A stretch of 62,530 bases of DNA from an uncultured Cellvibrio sp. (GCA_937958105.1 CALFXJ010000048.1:1-62530), one strand, 5' to 3'; shown: positions 9,935 to 18,527, counted from the stretch's first letter. Program-made: numbers and translations. Notes: generated by a model not told the origin, from the sequence alone.

Positions 9935-9957
9935 CCGATGCTGTTTCTCAGCATCGG
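9935..9957 (+). promoter_or_regulatory. Hairpin touching the start codon of the following flavoprotein gene
   Basis: CCGATGCTG (9935-9943), a five-base loop and CAGCATCGG (9949-9957) form a perfect 9-bp stem. Its last base is the first base of the GTG start codon at 9957. No T-tract follows, so it is not a standard terminator. It could end the esterase transcript or mask translation initiation. Confidence 0.5.
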
Positions 9958-11243
9958 TGAACCCTTTGGATAACACTGCACATCTTCAACACTCCTCTTC
10001 CCCCGTTGTTATTATCGGCGGCGGCCCGGCGGGCCTGATGGCCGCAGAAGTCATTGCCAGTGCTGGCATTGCTGTTTCCGTCTACGATGCCATGCCTTCC
10101 ATGGGCAGAAAATTTCTGCTCGCCGGGGTAGGCGGCATGAACATTACCCATGCCGAAGATCCCATCCGCTTTCTGACCCGCTACGGTAAAGCTTCCGCTG
10201 CTCTCACTCCCTTCATTCAACAGTTCGATGCGCAGGCTTTGCGCGACTGGGTGCATGGTCTGGGCGTGGATACCTTTGTAGGCACTTCCGGACGCGTGTT
10301 TCCCACCGCTATGAAGGCAGCGCCGCTGCTGCGCGCCTGGCTGCATCGTCTCCGTGAGCAAGGGGTGAAGTTTTTTCCGCGCCATCACTGGCTGGGCTGG
10401 ACGGATGAGGGAGCGCTGCGCTTCCGGCACGACACACCGGAACAACCTCACACAGAATCTATCGTTACACCAGCGGCCTGTGTCCTGGCACTGGGCGGCG
10501 CCAGCTGGCCCCGCCTGGGTTCCGATGGCAGCTGGGTTACGCTGCTGCGCGAGCGGCAGGTTGCCGTGTCCGATCTGCAACCCAGCAACTGTGGTTTTGA
10601 AACCCACTGGAGTGATTTTTTTCGCGAGCGCTGCGCTGGCGTGCCATTGAGCACAGTAACGTTAAGTGTCGTGGACAACCGTGGACAACGACATCAACAG
10701 CGTGGCGAAGCCACGCTGACGCTACATGGCATTGAGGGTAATGCGATTTATGCGCTGTCGTCGGTACTGCGTGAAAATATTCTGCAGCAGGGCCACACTG
10801 AGATCGTTATTGATCTGCTGCCCGACCTCAGCGAAAGCAAAATTCTCACGCTGCTGCAAAAGCCCAAAGGCAAGGATTCCATCAGTAACTTTCTGCGCAA
10901 ACAATTGAAACTGCCGCCGGTAAAAATTCAACTGCTGCGTGAACTGGTACCGCCAGATGCGTGGCAGGAGATGTCACAACTGGCAAAACATATTAAGCAT
11001 TTATCGCTTCGCCTGCATGGCACAAGACCCCTCAGCGAAGCCATCAGCAGTGCGGGCGGCGTTACATTTTCAGCGCTTGATAAACACCTGATGTTGAATA
11101 ATTTGCCGGGTGTTTTCTGCGCCGGTGAGATGCTGGATTGGGAAGCACCCACGGGTGGTTATCTGTTGACGGCCTGCTTTGCTACGGGCCGCGCCGCTGC
11201 GTCAGGCGTCATTCAGTGGCTGAAAAAATCTGCGGCGCAGTGA
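9957..11243 (+). CDS. FAD-dependent flavoprotein of the HI0933/BaiN-like family (TIGR03862 type)
   Basis: The product is 428 residues from a GTG start; a TTG at 9966 is an alternative, and neither has a good ribosome-binding site. The N-terminal Rossmann dinucleotide site is VVIIGGGPAGLMAAE, followed by the family motif MGRKFLLAGVGGMNITH. A C-terminal FAD-contact motif is GVFCAGEMLDWEAPTGGYLLTACFATGRAAA. HI0933-like proteins are predicted soluble oxidoreductases, and most have no assigned substrate. It stands alone between an esterase and rnk. The hairpin at the start codon suggests controlled or weak translation. Confidence 0.85.
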   Translation: MNPLDNTAHLQHSSSPVVIIGGGPAGLMAAEVIASAGIAVSVYDAMPSMGRKFLLAGVGGMNITHAEDPIRFLTRYGKASAALTPFIQQFDAQALRDWVHGLGVDTFVGTSGRVFPTAMKAAPLLRAWLHRLREQGVKFFPRHHWLGWTDEGALRFRHDTPEQPHTESIVTPAACVLALGGASWPRLGSDGSWVTLLRERQVAVSDLQPSNCGFETHWSDFFRERCAGVPLSTVTLSVVDNRGQRHQQRGEATLTLHGIEGNAIYALSSVLRENILQQGHTEIVIDLLPDLSESKILTLLQKPKGKDSISNFLRKQLKLPPVKIQLLRELVPPDAWQEMSQLAKHIKHLSLRLHGTRPLSEAISSAGGVTFSALDKHLMLNNLPGVFCAGEMLDWEAPTGGYLLTACFATGRAAASGVIQWLKKSAAQ

Positions 11244-11433
11244 TTTAATTTTTTTACATTTTTTCGTCTTATCTTATGAGATTGTTTGTTATTACACATA
11301 GCAAATTCAGCGCTATTGCCGTTTCAAAACGCCTGCCCTATTATCGAACCTGCCCTTCTTTCTAATAATTCCAATGACTTGTAACGCTAACCGCCGGCAC
11401 GCAAGCCGGTGATCAACCATGTTCGAGGTTTAT

Positions 11434-11826
11434 ATGGCAAGCGAAGCACAGATAGTGATTACCGAGCGGGATTTCGAACAACTTGAAGCCTTGCTCAATT
11501 CTTTACCCAAGTGCAATCATTCCGGCGCATGCCGGCTTATGGGAGAACTGCAGCGGGCCGATGTTGTGGCCTCTGACAAATTGACTCCCAACATTGTGAC
11601 GATGAATTCCCGGGTGACCTTTACAGTACTTTCCACTGGCGAAACCTTTACTTACACACTGGTATATCCAAAAGATACCGATGGCTGCGCCGATAAGATC
11701 TCTGTGCTTTCGCCGATGGGCAGCGCACTGCTCGGATTATCCGTCGGCCAGGAGATCGAATGGTTTATCTCCACCACCAAGACTATTCGCGTACGAATTA
11801 ATACGGTTGAATATCCGGAGCAATAA
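11434..11826 (+). CDS. rnk: Nucleoside diphosphate kinase regulator Rnk
   Basis: The start is set at the ATG at 11434, preceded by GAGG at 11425-11428; an in-frame ATG at 11419 gives five extra residues without support. The 130-residue product has the Rnk N-terminal helical hairpin (VITERDFEQLEALLNSL) and the C-terminal GreA/GreB-like FKBP fold (VSFT-type strands, LVYPKDTDGCADKISVLSPMGSALLGL, GQEIEW). Rnk binds RNA polymerase, competes with Gre factors and affects nucleoside diphosphate kinase levels. A small GC hairpin (CCGGC/GCCGG, 11394-11409) lies just upstream. Confidence 0.93.
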   Translation: MASEAQIVITERDFEQLEALLNSLPKCNHSGACRLMGELQRADVVASDKLTPNIVTMNSRVTFTVLSTGETFTYTLVYPKDTDGCADKISVLSPMGSALLGLSVGQEIEWFISTTKTIRVRINTVEYPEQ

Positions 11827-11873
11827 GGCCGATAATACGCCAGAATTTTTTCTGGCATGAGTGAAGGAAGGCC

Positions 11874-12842
11874 ATGGGTGTTGTTAAGCTGTTTATCCTC
11901 TGCTGCTTTCTCCTGGCCAGCTCCGCTCGCGCAGAAGTTGATTGGGCCTCCGTCATCTGGCACAACGATATATTCGCCAATAAGGATGGAGGCGGTTACA
12001 CCAACGGGTTGTATGTTTCCTGGTATGACCTGTCCAACGAAGGCGATGAAAAACTTTCGCCACCACTGCTGACACTTCCCTTGGCCTGGATGCAGAATGA
12101 CAAGGCGCCGCTGGCTTATGCCGTGCACACCCTGGGTCAGGGTATGACGACACCGCGCGATATCTCCAAAGAAATCCCCGATCCCAATGATGCACCTTAT
12201 GCAGGCCTGCTGTCTTTTCGCTCATCTTACGTGGTGGTAGAGGATGACTTCGCCGATGCGGTCAGTCTGTTGATCGGTGTTGTCGGCCCCGCATCGGGTG
12301 CGGAAAAAAGTCAGCGCCTGATCCACCGGATAACCGGCTCTACCGAACCCAAGGGGTGGGATTATCAGATCAGTAACGAACCCGTGGGGCAGATTTCGCG
12401 CACCGGCGCCTGGCGCTTCGCTCCGGATGAGACCAGCCCGGTGGATATGGTAGGGCTGCTGAATGTGAGTCTCGGCAACCTTGAATCCTCTGCCGGCGGC
12501 GGCTTTGTCCTGCGCGCCGGAACGGGCCTGCAGAAAAGTTTTCCCACCGCTGCTCTGTTGACCGGCCGGATCAGTTATCCCATGGCCATCGATGGCGGCT
12601 GGTTTGTCTATGCCGGCGCGACGCTGGATTATGTTCACAACCAGATCGTTATCAACGGCAACACCTTCCGTGACAGCCCCTCCACACGTCTGCGGCACGA
12701 TCAATACGACATCTTCGCCGGCATTTCCTATTCCTGGCACGGCGTCAACATGAGCATTTCCTACCAGGAGGGCAGCGCTCCGGATACCAATGCCACCAGC
12801 CGCGAAGAGTTCGGTGCGATAACCCTGGCGTGGCGCTTGTAA
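11874..12842 (+). CDS. LpxR-like outer-membrane protein (DUF2219)
   Basis: A strong GAAGGAAGG precedes the ATG. After a signal peptide (LFILCCFLLASSARA) the mature 300-residue protein has the DUF2219/LpxR start WHNDIFANKDGGGYTNGLYVSW. LGQGMTTPRDI and DAPYAGLL follow, then alternating strands ending in an aromatic/Leu residue, as in a 12-stranded barrel. Salmonella LpxR removes the 3'-acyloxyacyl chain of lipid A. The Asn-Asp pair is present here. Where LpxR should carry its catalytic His, before the TP motif, I read Gln (LGQGMTTP), as in many DUF2219 members, so deacylase activity is doubtful. Confidence 0.82.
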   Translation: MGVVKLFILCCFLLASSARAEVDWASVIWHNDIFANKDGGGYTNGLYVSWYDLSNEGDEKLSPPLLTLPLAWMQNDKAPLAYAVHTLGQGMTTPRDISKEIPDPNDAPYAGLLSFRSSYVVVEDDFADAVSLLIGVVGPASGAEKSQRLIHRITGSTEPKGWDYQISNEPVGQISRTGAWRFAPDETSPVDMVGLLNVSLGNLESSAGGGFVLRAGTGLQKSFPTAALLTGRISYPMAIDGGWFVYAGATLDYVHNQIVINGNTFRDSPSTRLRHDQYDIFAGISYSWHGVNMSISYQEGSAPDTNATSREEFGAITLAWRL

Positions 12843-12921
12843 TTTGTCGCACCGGCGCAGCATGAATTCCCTATAATAGCGCGCACTTTTCAAGAACTTT
12901 TTTCAAACACATCTCAAACCT

Positions 12922-14220
12922 GTGTGCGCTGCTGTGAACAACATTATTTTGATCATTGGTTATGTCTGGCCTGAGCCCAATTCATCGGCGGCAGGTTCAC
13001 GCATGCTGCAACTCATCCAGTTTTTTCTGCAGCAGCAATGCCGGGTGATTTTTGCCTCGGCGGCCAACCTTTCAGAACATCGCGTTGATCTGCCAGCTCT
13101 GGGTGTAGAAGAAAAAACCATCGCGCTCAACTGCTCAAGTTTCGATGCTTACCTCGCTGAGCTGCAGCCGGACCTTGTTGTGTTTGATCGTTTTTTTACG
13201 GAAGAGCAGTTCGGCTGGCGCGTTGCCACAACCTGCCCGCAGGCCTTGCGTGTGCTGAATACCGAGGATCTGCACAGCCTGCGTCAGGTTCGCCAACAAA
13301 TACTGAAGCGGCAGCAACAGTCGGCCACGTCAGAGGCGGACCGCTTTCAGCTCTATCCTCCGGCGGTAGATGCGGCGTTATTGTTCGATGCCATGGCCGC
13401 TGACGATATGGCACAGCGAGAGCTGGCTGCCATCTATCGCTGCGACATCAGCCTGATTATCTCCCGCGTTGAATACGAACTGTTGCACAATGAATTTGCC
13501 GTGCCTGCCGCGCTGTTGCATTACTGCCCCTTTCTGTTGCAGCCCCAAGGTCTGCCGGAGCAGACCTTCGAACAGCGCAACGACTTCGTCACCATCGGCA
13601 ATTTCCGTCATGAACCTAACTGGGACGCGGTGCTCTGTCTGAAACACCAGATCTGGCCGCGCCTGCGCGCCCGGCTGCCTCACGCACAACTGAGAATTTA
13701 CGGTGCTTATCCTCCACCCAAGGCCACCGCACTGCATAATCCGCGGCAGGGTTTTTATATTGGCGGCTGGGCGGAGGATGCTATGCAGGTGATGCAGCAG
13801 GCACGGGTTTGTCTGGCGCCCTTGCGCTTTGGTGCGGGACTCAAAGGGAAACTGATTGATGCCATGCAGTGCGGTACACCCAGTGTAACCACCAGCATTG
13901 GTGCAGAGGGATTACATGGACAGGATCATTGGCCCGGCGCGATCGCCGATAACCTTGATCCGTTTGTTGAGGCGGCGGTTGAGCTGTATGAGTCACCGGA
14001 ACACTGGCAGCGCGCGCACCAACAATGCGCGGCGCAGCTTCAGCCGTTTGCTGCGGATCAACTGATCCCCTTGCTGAGCAAAAAACTTGAAGAGACCAAG
14101 GCTGGTCTGGAGACCCATCGACGCCGTAACTTTATCGGGGCCATGCTGCAGCATCATCAACACAAGAGCACGCAGTACATGTCACTGTGGATTGAAGCCA
14201 AGAATCGATCTACTCCCTAG
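12922..14220 (+). CDS. Glycosyltransferase with GT4/GT-B C-terminal domain
   Basis: The product is 432 residues from a GTG; a second GTG at 12934 is possible. The N-terminal Rossmann half begins NIILIIGYVWPEPNSSAAGSR, where SSAAGSR resembles the sugar-acceptor loop. The C-terminal half holds the nucleotide-sugar region VCLAPLRFGAGLKGKLIDAM, then CGTPSVTTSIGAEGL. No membrane segments are present. A TATAAT box at 12872-12877 lies about 45 bp upstream without a convincing -35. The stop codon overlaps by 11 bp the 3' end of the convergent binding-protein gene. The acceptor is unknown; no LPS or capsule cluster surrounds it. Confidence 0.85.
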   Translation: MCAAVNNIILIIGYVWPEPNSSAAGSRMLQLIQFFLQQQCRVIFASAANLSEHRVDLPALGVEEKTIALNCSSFDAYLAELQPDLVVFDRFFTEEQFGWRVATTCPQALRVLNTEDLHSLRQVRQQILKRQQQSATSEADRFQLYPPAVDAALLFDAMAADDMAQRELAAIYRCDISLIISRVEYELLHNEFAVPAALLHYCPFLLQPQGLPEQTFEQRNDFVTIGNFRHEPNWDAVLCLKHQIWPRLRARLPHAQLRIYGAYPPPKATALHNPRQGFYIGGWAEDAMQVMQQARVCLAPLRFGAGLKGKLIDAMQCGTPSVTTSIGAEGLHGQDHWPGAIADNLDPFVEAAVELYESPEHWQRAHQQCAAQLQPFAADQLIPLLSKKLEETKAGLETHRRRNFIGAMLQHHQHKSTQYMSLWIEAKNRSTP

Positions 14221-15076
14221 CGCGGGGCTGTTCCAGTTCAAACACCCGCCGATGCCTGTTGGATAATTCTTCGTAGCCCCGTCTGAAACCTGGCTCACTG
14301 AAAAACAATTCGTTAAAGCTGCCGTCTTCAATCGCTATACGCAGCCCGCGCTCAATGCGCTCAGCCAGTGCTTTATCACGGGGATTGACGAAAAAATAAA
14401 TCGGCGCGGGATAGTAAAACATCAGATTTTCTTCCACCACCAGATCCTTGCCGGCATGAACCTGCTGCTCATCCCAGACTTCATAAAGACCACGAGGGAA
14501 ATAATCAAATCGTTTTCCGGCGAGCATGGTGAACAGCAGTTCATAGTGCGCGGAGGTTACCACGGGAAGATTACTGTTCAACATGATCTGCGTATCCGGC
14601 CAGTTCGCCACTGAACCAGCCCTCAGCTCGCGCAGATCATCGAGGGTTTTAATCTTGCGGTACAGACGCCGGTCACTCTCCCGAATCAGAAAAACTCGAT
14701 GGCTGTTTAAGCCGTGCAATAGAGGTATGCGTATCGGCAGCAGTTCGCGCTCCCGTTCTTCATCCGGGCTGGTCCACAGGACATTGACCGAACGTCCGAA
14801 TTTGAGCTCGGAGATGATGCGTGCCGAGGTAAAGTTATTGCGGAGATAACTGATGGTGTAGGGCCCGTCGGTCGCGGCGGTTTTATCAAGCGCGAGGGCG
14901 AGCACCTTGGGGAAATACATCTGGTGACTCGGTGCGCTGGGAGAGATATAAGGCAGCACAATGTGCAGCGTTTCAGCATCTTGCCGCGCCTGTGCAAAAC
15001 AGCTGCAAGCCAGCACAAAACTGACTATCAGCCATCGAACCCCTTGCCTGCCGTGAAACAACCACACCGATAACAT
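14210..15076 (-). CDS. Periplasmic solute-binding-like protein (SBP_bac_3-type fold)
   Basis: The 288-residue product has a signal peptide (WLIVSFVLACSCFAQA) and then a type II periplasmic binding fold. Recognisable parts are LHIVLPYISPSAPSHQMYFPKVLALALDK, an ITTLDDL-like hinge (IKTLDDLRELRAGSV) and IYFFVNPRDKALAERIERGLRIAIEDGSFNELF near the C terminus. No permease or ATPase gene is adjacent. Such orphan proteins in this group often act as sensors or have unknown roles rather than serving an ABC importer. It is convergent with the glycosyltransferase and overlaps it by 11 bp. Confidence 0.8.
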   Translation of the reverse strand: MLSVWLFHGRQGVRWLIVSFVLACSCFAQARQDAETLHIVLPYISPSAPSHQMYFPKVLALALDKTAATDGPYTISYLRNNFTSARIISELKFGRSVNVLWTSPDEERERELLPIRIPLLHGLNSHRVFLIRESDRRLYRKIKTLDDLRELRAGSVANWPDTQIMLNSNLPVVTSAHYELLFTMLAGKRFDYFPRGLYEVWDEQQVHAGKDLVVEENLMFYYPAPIYFFVNPRDKALAERIERGLRIAIEDGSFNELFFSEPGFRRGYEELSNRHRRVFELEQPRARE

Positions 15077-15439
15077 TGACTACATCCGGTTATCTGAAAT
15101 TCACCAGCCCTGATGCAAGCTCTTTCACTGCGCGAGCTGATCTTTTGTATTTATTTATTTTCTTTTTTCAGCTTGTCGGCGCTGCGACGTCGACAGCCGT
15201 GACGGGGAAATTACCTTGTTGTCGCAACTACCGCAAGTACCCTGTTACCCTTGGGAAATATTTGCACAGTTAACGGATTACATTGCCGCTATCTGTAACA
15301 TACCGGTCATTCACTCGCAGAGATTCTGCTCGATATTGTCCCTTCCCGTGCAACCTCAGCGCCGGCATCTCCCCAAGTATGCTCAAATGCTTTAGCATGC
15401 TGCGTTTGTTAATTACTTTACTGTCTATAGGAGTTATCC
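15077..15439. other. Divergent intergenic region without a supported gene
   Basis: This 363-bp stretch separates the leftward binding-protein gene from the rightward RDD gene and must hold both promoters. It has a T-rich run near 15145-15170. AGGAG at 15428-15432 is the ribosome-binding site of the RDD gene. I see no repeat, RNA gene or convincing coding frame. Confidence 0.5.
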
Positions 15440-15949
15440 ATGGAAAATCCTTATCAGTCGCCCAGTGCCGACCTGATGAGCACTCCGCTCGAAAACGAGC
15501 AGGCTATGCCGCTGGCCTCAAAGTGGGCCCGCTTTTTCGGGGCCATAATTGACGGCATCATCGGCATCTTGATCGCGCTGCCCTTCTGGTTTTTGATTGG
15601 TGGATTCGAGATGTTTCTCGGTGAGAGTGAACCACCGTTTAAATACACCCTGCTCGGTGCCGTTTACGGGTTTGTGGCATTTCTGCTGGTTCACGGTTAT
15701 CTGTTGAAGCACTACGGCCAGACCGTGGGCAAAAAACTGATGGGTACCCGGATCACCGATATGCAGGGCAATCTGCCGGAATTCGCTCCGTTGGTGCTGA
15801 AACGTTATCTGCCGATTTCTGTGGTATCGATCATCCCGCTTCTCGGCCCGCTGCTGAGCCTGATCGATGTGTTGTTTATCTTCCGCAGTGATCGCCGCTG
15901 CGTGCATGATTTGATTGCAGGCACCCAGGTGCTGGAAGAGAAAAAGTAA
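15440..15949 (+). CDS. RDD family membrane protein
   Basis: The 169-residue protein starts MENPYQSPSADL, the usual soluble lead of this subgroup. The RDD signature follows: RFFGAIIDGIIGILIALPFWF carries the Arg and first Asp, and SDRRCVHDLIAGT the last Asp near the C terminus. Three to four hydrophobic helices are visible (about 33-55, 70-95, 120-145). RDD proteins are inner-membrane proteins; a few are implicated in ion exchange, but most have no role assigned. AGGAG precedes the ATG, and a hairpin terminator follows 38 bp after the stop. Confidence 0.9.
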   Translation: MENPYQSPSADLMSTPLENEQAMPLASKWARFFGAIIDGIIGILIALPFWFLIGGFEMFLGESEPPFKYTLLGAVYGFVAFLLVHGYLLKHYGQTVGKKLMGTRITDMQGNLPEFAPLVLKRYLPISVVSIIPLLGPLLSLIDVLFIFRSDRRCVHDLIAGTQVLEEKK

Positions 15950-15987
15950 GGCAGGCTACATCTGCGAACTATATATCGGCGAACCAT

Positions 15988-16024
15988 AAAAAAACCCAGG
16001 CTGACAATCGCCGCCTGGGTTTTT
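15988..16024. terminator. Bidirectional Rho-independent terminator
   Basis: An A-tract, CCCAGGC (15995-16001), an 11-base loop, GCCTGGG (16013-16019) and a T-tract form a hairpin between the convergent RDD and PA14 genes. It can serve both strands. Confidence 0.88.
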
Positions 16025-16053
16025 CTTTATCAAGCGCTCAGCGCTGCTGCAGC

Positions 16054-16611
16054 TTAAAACCGCATATATCTTGAATCATCACCAAAGTAATAGGCCTTGC
16101 TGTCCGTCGTGCTCATATATTGCACCGTCAGCCCTGACTGGCCGTAACCCTGGAAGTAGGAAAGCCGGAAGGTGTGCTTGCCTGCCGTGAGCGTAACGGG
16201 GCAGCTCTGCATGGAAAAGGGACGATCACGGTCAAATTCACACAGTGGGTTGCCGTCTATGGCAGCCGTAAAGCCGTCATCGGACGCAATGTTAAATCGG
16301 TACTGGCCCGCCATCTTTACCGTGAATTCATGCTCGACATCGACAAAGAAGTGATCCTGATAGCCGATATCGCCGAGTTTGGCGTGACTGAAACGGCTTT
16401 TGTGGTACAGGTTCAGATTGTCCACCATCACTTCTTTGGTGAATTCAATATTGCGCGGTTGATGAATGTTGGAGATCTGCGCGCGATTTTTGATGATGGT
16501 CAGCTTGATCACCGGGTCTACGTAAACCGGCGTGATGCGCCACAGAATCGCCGCAGTCACCACGGCCAGCAGGATAGATAAGGCGATATTTTTATTCATT
16601 GTCAGTTTCAT
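16054..16611 (-). CDS. Membrane-anchored PA14-domain protein
   Basis: The 185-residue protein has one N-terminal membrane anchor (NIALSILLAVVTAAILW). A PA14-like beta-barrel follows: HKSRFSHAKLGDIGYQDHFFVDVEHEFTVKM, ASDDGFTAAIDGNPLCEFD and LTAGKHTFRLSYFQGYGQSGLTVQY match the DDG..I.G and AG.H...V.Y.....A.L.L pattern of carbohydrate-binding PA14 domains. The ATG lies two bases after the stop of the upstream mannosyltransferase gene, with GGTGAG overlapping that stop as ribosome-binding site, so the two should be translated together. I infer that it helps the transferase bind sugar or protein acceptor at the outer face of the inner membrane. Confidence 0.78.
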   Translation of the reverse strand: MKLTMNKNIALSILLAVVTAAILWRITPVYVDPVIKLTIIKNRAQISNIHQPRNIEFTKEVMVDNLNLYHKSRFSHAKLGDIGYQDHFFVDVEHEFTVKMAGQYRFNIASDDGFTAAIDGNPLCEFDRDRPFSMQSCPVTLTAGKHTFRLSYFQGYGQSGLTVQYMSTTDSKAYYFGDDSRYMRF

Positions 16612-16613
16612 TG

Positions 16614-18149
16614 TTATCTCACCACATTCAGTTGCCAGAAGCTGAACCAGTTGCGCAACGCAAATTCATCTTCAGTCATCTGGAAGCCGTAGGTAAACGG
16701 CGAGAAGAAAGCAAACACACCAATAACCAGCAACACAAAGACACCCAGGTTGATCATGGTATGACGGTGGTTGGCGATCACTTCATCGCGGAAGATATAG
16801 GTGAATACCATCGCCAGATTGAGCGCGCCGAATACCAGCGGTACCAGGTAGTGGTACAGATACATCACCCGCTCAATCTGCAGGATGGCGATCATGTAGC
16901 ACACATAGAGTGAAGTGAAGCCACAGATCCAGTAAAACAGCGGTTCGTCTTTTATTTTATTGCCGTAGACAAACCTGCTGGTCAGCAGGCCGACTGACAG
17001 AACAATGCCGAGCAGCACCGAGAACCAGACGATCGGATTACAGATAATCTGCATGTAGCGGACCTGCACCTTGCCGTCGATAGTGTCCTTGTCCCAGCGA
17101 TAGTTGATGCTCTTTTTACCGATGGGCCAGCCGGCTGCGTGGCTGCCGTTCTCGCCAGGTTTACATACGTCCAGCCGTGGCACACCGTCGGCGTATTCGG
17201 AGATATAACGCCAGTTATCTTTCATCCCCACCATAAATGCCGAGGGTGAAAAGGTTTCGCCTTTGCGGATGTAATTCAGGTATTCGGGCGAAGCCTTGTA
17301 GGTACGGTTGTTAACCACTTCGGTACCCATGCCGATGTGGATATAGAAAACCCCGAAGAACACCAGGAACAGCGGCGCAAGGCCAGCGGGAACCGTGACC
17401 AGCAGACGTTTGACCAGCTCCAGCCACTTAAACTGTTGCAGGTTCTGCCACTGATCAACGCCCCAGAGCATCACAAACAGCAGCAGCAGAATCGCACCAT
17501 TGAGTTTGACCATAACCGCCAGTCCGATCAGTACCCCGAGGATGGCGTAATGAGGCAGGCGTATGGGTTTATCATTGGTGATCACCCGCACCATGTAATA
17601 AATAGCTGCGAGGATAAAAAACATCTGGATGCCTTCCAGCATCACCGCACGAGAGTGAATCACCATGGCGTTGTCGAAGATCACCAGCGAGGTGAAAGCT
17701 GCAGCGACCCATTTGCGTTTGGTAATCCGCCGCACGATGCCGTAAAAAAACAGCACGGAAAACGCCATCATGAAGGTGGAGGGCAGGCGGAAACCGGTGT
17801 ATTGCATACCTGCAGGCGCCGCATCACCGGTGAGATAATCGGTCTCGTTGAGCGCCTGCTTGTTGATATCGTTATTCGCACCAACAAGCACCTCGCCCAC
17901 CGCCATCAGCATCTTGCCCAGAGGCGGATGGGGCTCCATGTACATCACATTGTCGATGTGCTTCTGCGCCGAGGCGATGTGATAGTTTTCGTCCCAGAAC
18001 ATGGCTTTGGGATTGCCATAGAGGGTGCCGTAGATAATCAGGGAGATAATAAGAATACCGGCAGGAACCAGATAGTCGCCGTATTTTTTGAGGATGTCTT
18101 GCATACGCATTTTCTTGTTGTCGGTTAGGGATTCGTCAGCTTCCGCCAC
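16614..18149 (-). CDS. PMT-family (GT39-like) polyprenyl-phosphate-sugar:protein glycosyltransferase
   Basis: The 511-residue protein is polytopic. The first periplasmic loop carries the PMT acidic pair in MFWDENYHIASAQKHIDNV, followed by EPHPPLGKMLMAVGE, matching the catalytic loop of protein O-mannosyltransferases. About ten hydrophobic helices are evident. A large loop (about residues 280-365) contains KASPEYLNYIRKGETF and GWPIGKKSINYRW, reminiscent of the MIR-domain position in eukaryotic PMTs but shorter. It should move a sugar from a polyprenyl phosphate to Ser/Thr of exported proteins, or to a glycan. The PA14 gene follows with a two-base gap. The start could instead be the internal MRMQDILKK. 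Confidence 0.88.
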   Translation of the reverse strand: MAEADESLTDNKKMRMQDILKKYGDYLVPAGILIISLIIYGTLYGNPKAMFWDENYHIASAQKHIDNVMYMEPHPPLGKMLMAVGEVLVGANNDINKQALNETDYLTGDAAPAGMQYTGFRLPSTFMMAFSVLFFYGIVRRITKRKWVAAAFTSLVIFDNAMVIHSRAVMLEGIQMFFILAAIYYMVRVITNDKPIRLPHYAILGVLIGLAVMVKLNGAILLLLFVMLWGVDQWQNLQQFKWLELVKRLLVTVPAGLAPLFLVFFGVFYIHIGMGTEVVNNRTYKASPEYLNYIRKGETFSPSAFMVGMKDNWRYISEYADGVPRLDVCKPGENGSHAAGWPIGKKSINYRWDKDTIDGKVQVRYMQIICNPIVWFSVLLGIVLSVGLLTSRFVYGNKIKDEPLFYWICGFTSLYVCYMIAILQIERVMYLYHYLVPLVFGALNLAMVFTYIFRDEVIANHRHTMINLGVFVLLVIGVFAFFSPFTYGFQMTEDEFALRNWFSFWQLNVVR

Positions 18150-18333
18150 AATACGGGTGCAATTGCTACAGTGGGAAGACTGGTTAAGTGCGCGTCGGAT
18201 ACCACAGTTTTTATTTTTGGCCCGCGATCATACCACCTGCATCGCGCGCGTTTGAACAAAAAATACCCGCGACCGTTCGGATCGTGATGGCAATCTCAAG
18301 GACAGGCCTCAGTTATTTTTGAACCCATACTTT

Positions 18334-18387
18334 ATTTGGCACAGACAGACTCTTGCCAAAATTTGGCACAGACAGACTCTTGCCAAA
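18334..18387. repeat. Perfect 27-bp tandem duplication with internal TTTGGCA/TGCCAAA dyads
   Basis: Two identical, directly adjacent 27-bp units occupy 18334-18360 and 18361-18387. Each contains TTTGGCA, a 12-bp spacer (CAGACAGACTCT) and TGCCAAA, a 7-bp inverted repeat. The paired dyads lie 185-240 bp upstream of the PMT start codon and beyond the end of the choice-of-anchor I gene. The layout suggests a duplicated operator or two small stem-loops. Confidence 0.85.
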
Positions 18388-18492
18388 ATCAGTAATCGGT
18401 TGAACGGCCACGTGGGTTTACAAGGAGGCTGATTTTGCCCTGTTCGGGCAAGACAGGCAAATGAAGTGGTCGTTGGGGGACTGGATCTCGCT

Positions 18493-18527
18493 CTGTGCGG
18501 GTGACGCATTTATCGTCACCCGCACAG
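18493..18527 (-). terminator. Long perfect hairpin after the choice-of-anchor I gene
   Basis: CTGTGCGGGTGACG (18493-18506), a 7-base loop and CGTCACCCGCACAG (18514-18527) form a perfect 14-bp stem starting 10 bp beyond the stop codon. No T-tract follows on the minus strand, so it may act as a transcript-stabilising 3' end or a Rho-assisted terminator rather than a classical intrinsic one. Confidence 0.6.

Noticed and set aside
17337..18128. A 263-codon plus-strand frame over the PMT gene
   Set aside because: His/Gln-rich shadow of a membrane-protein gene with intact catalytic motif on the other strand.
18334..18387. The 27-bp direct repeats as a CRISPR array
   Set aside because: Only two units, directly adjacent without spacers, and no cas genes.
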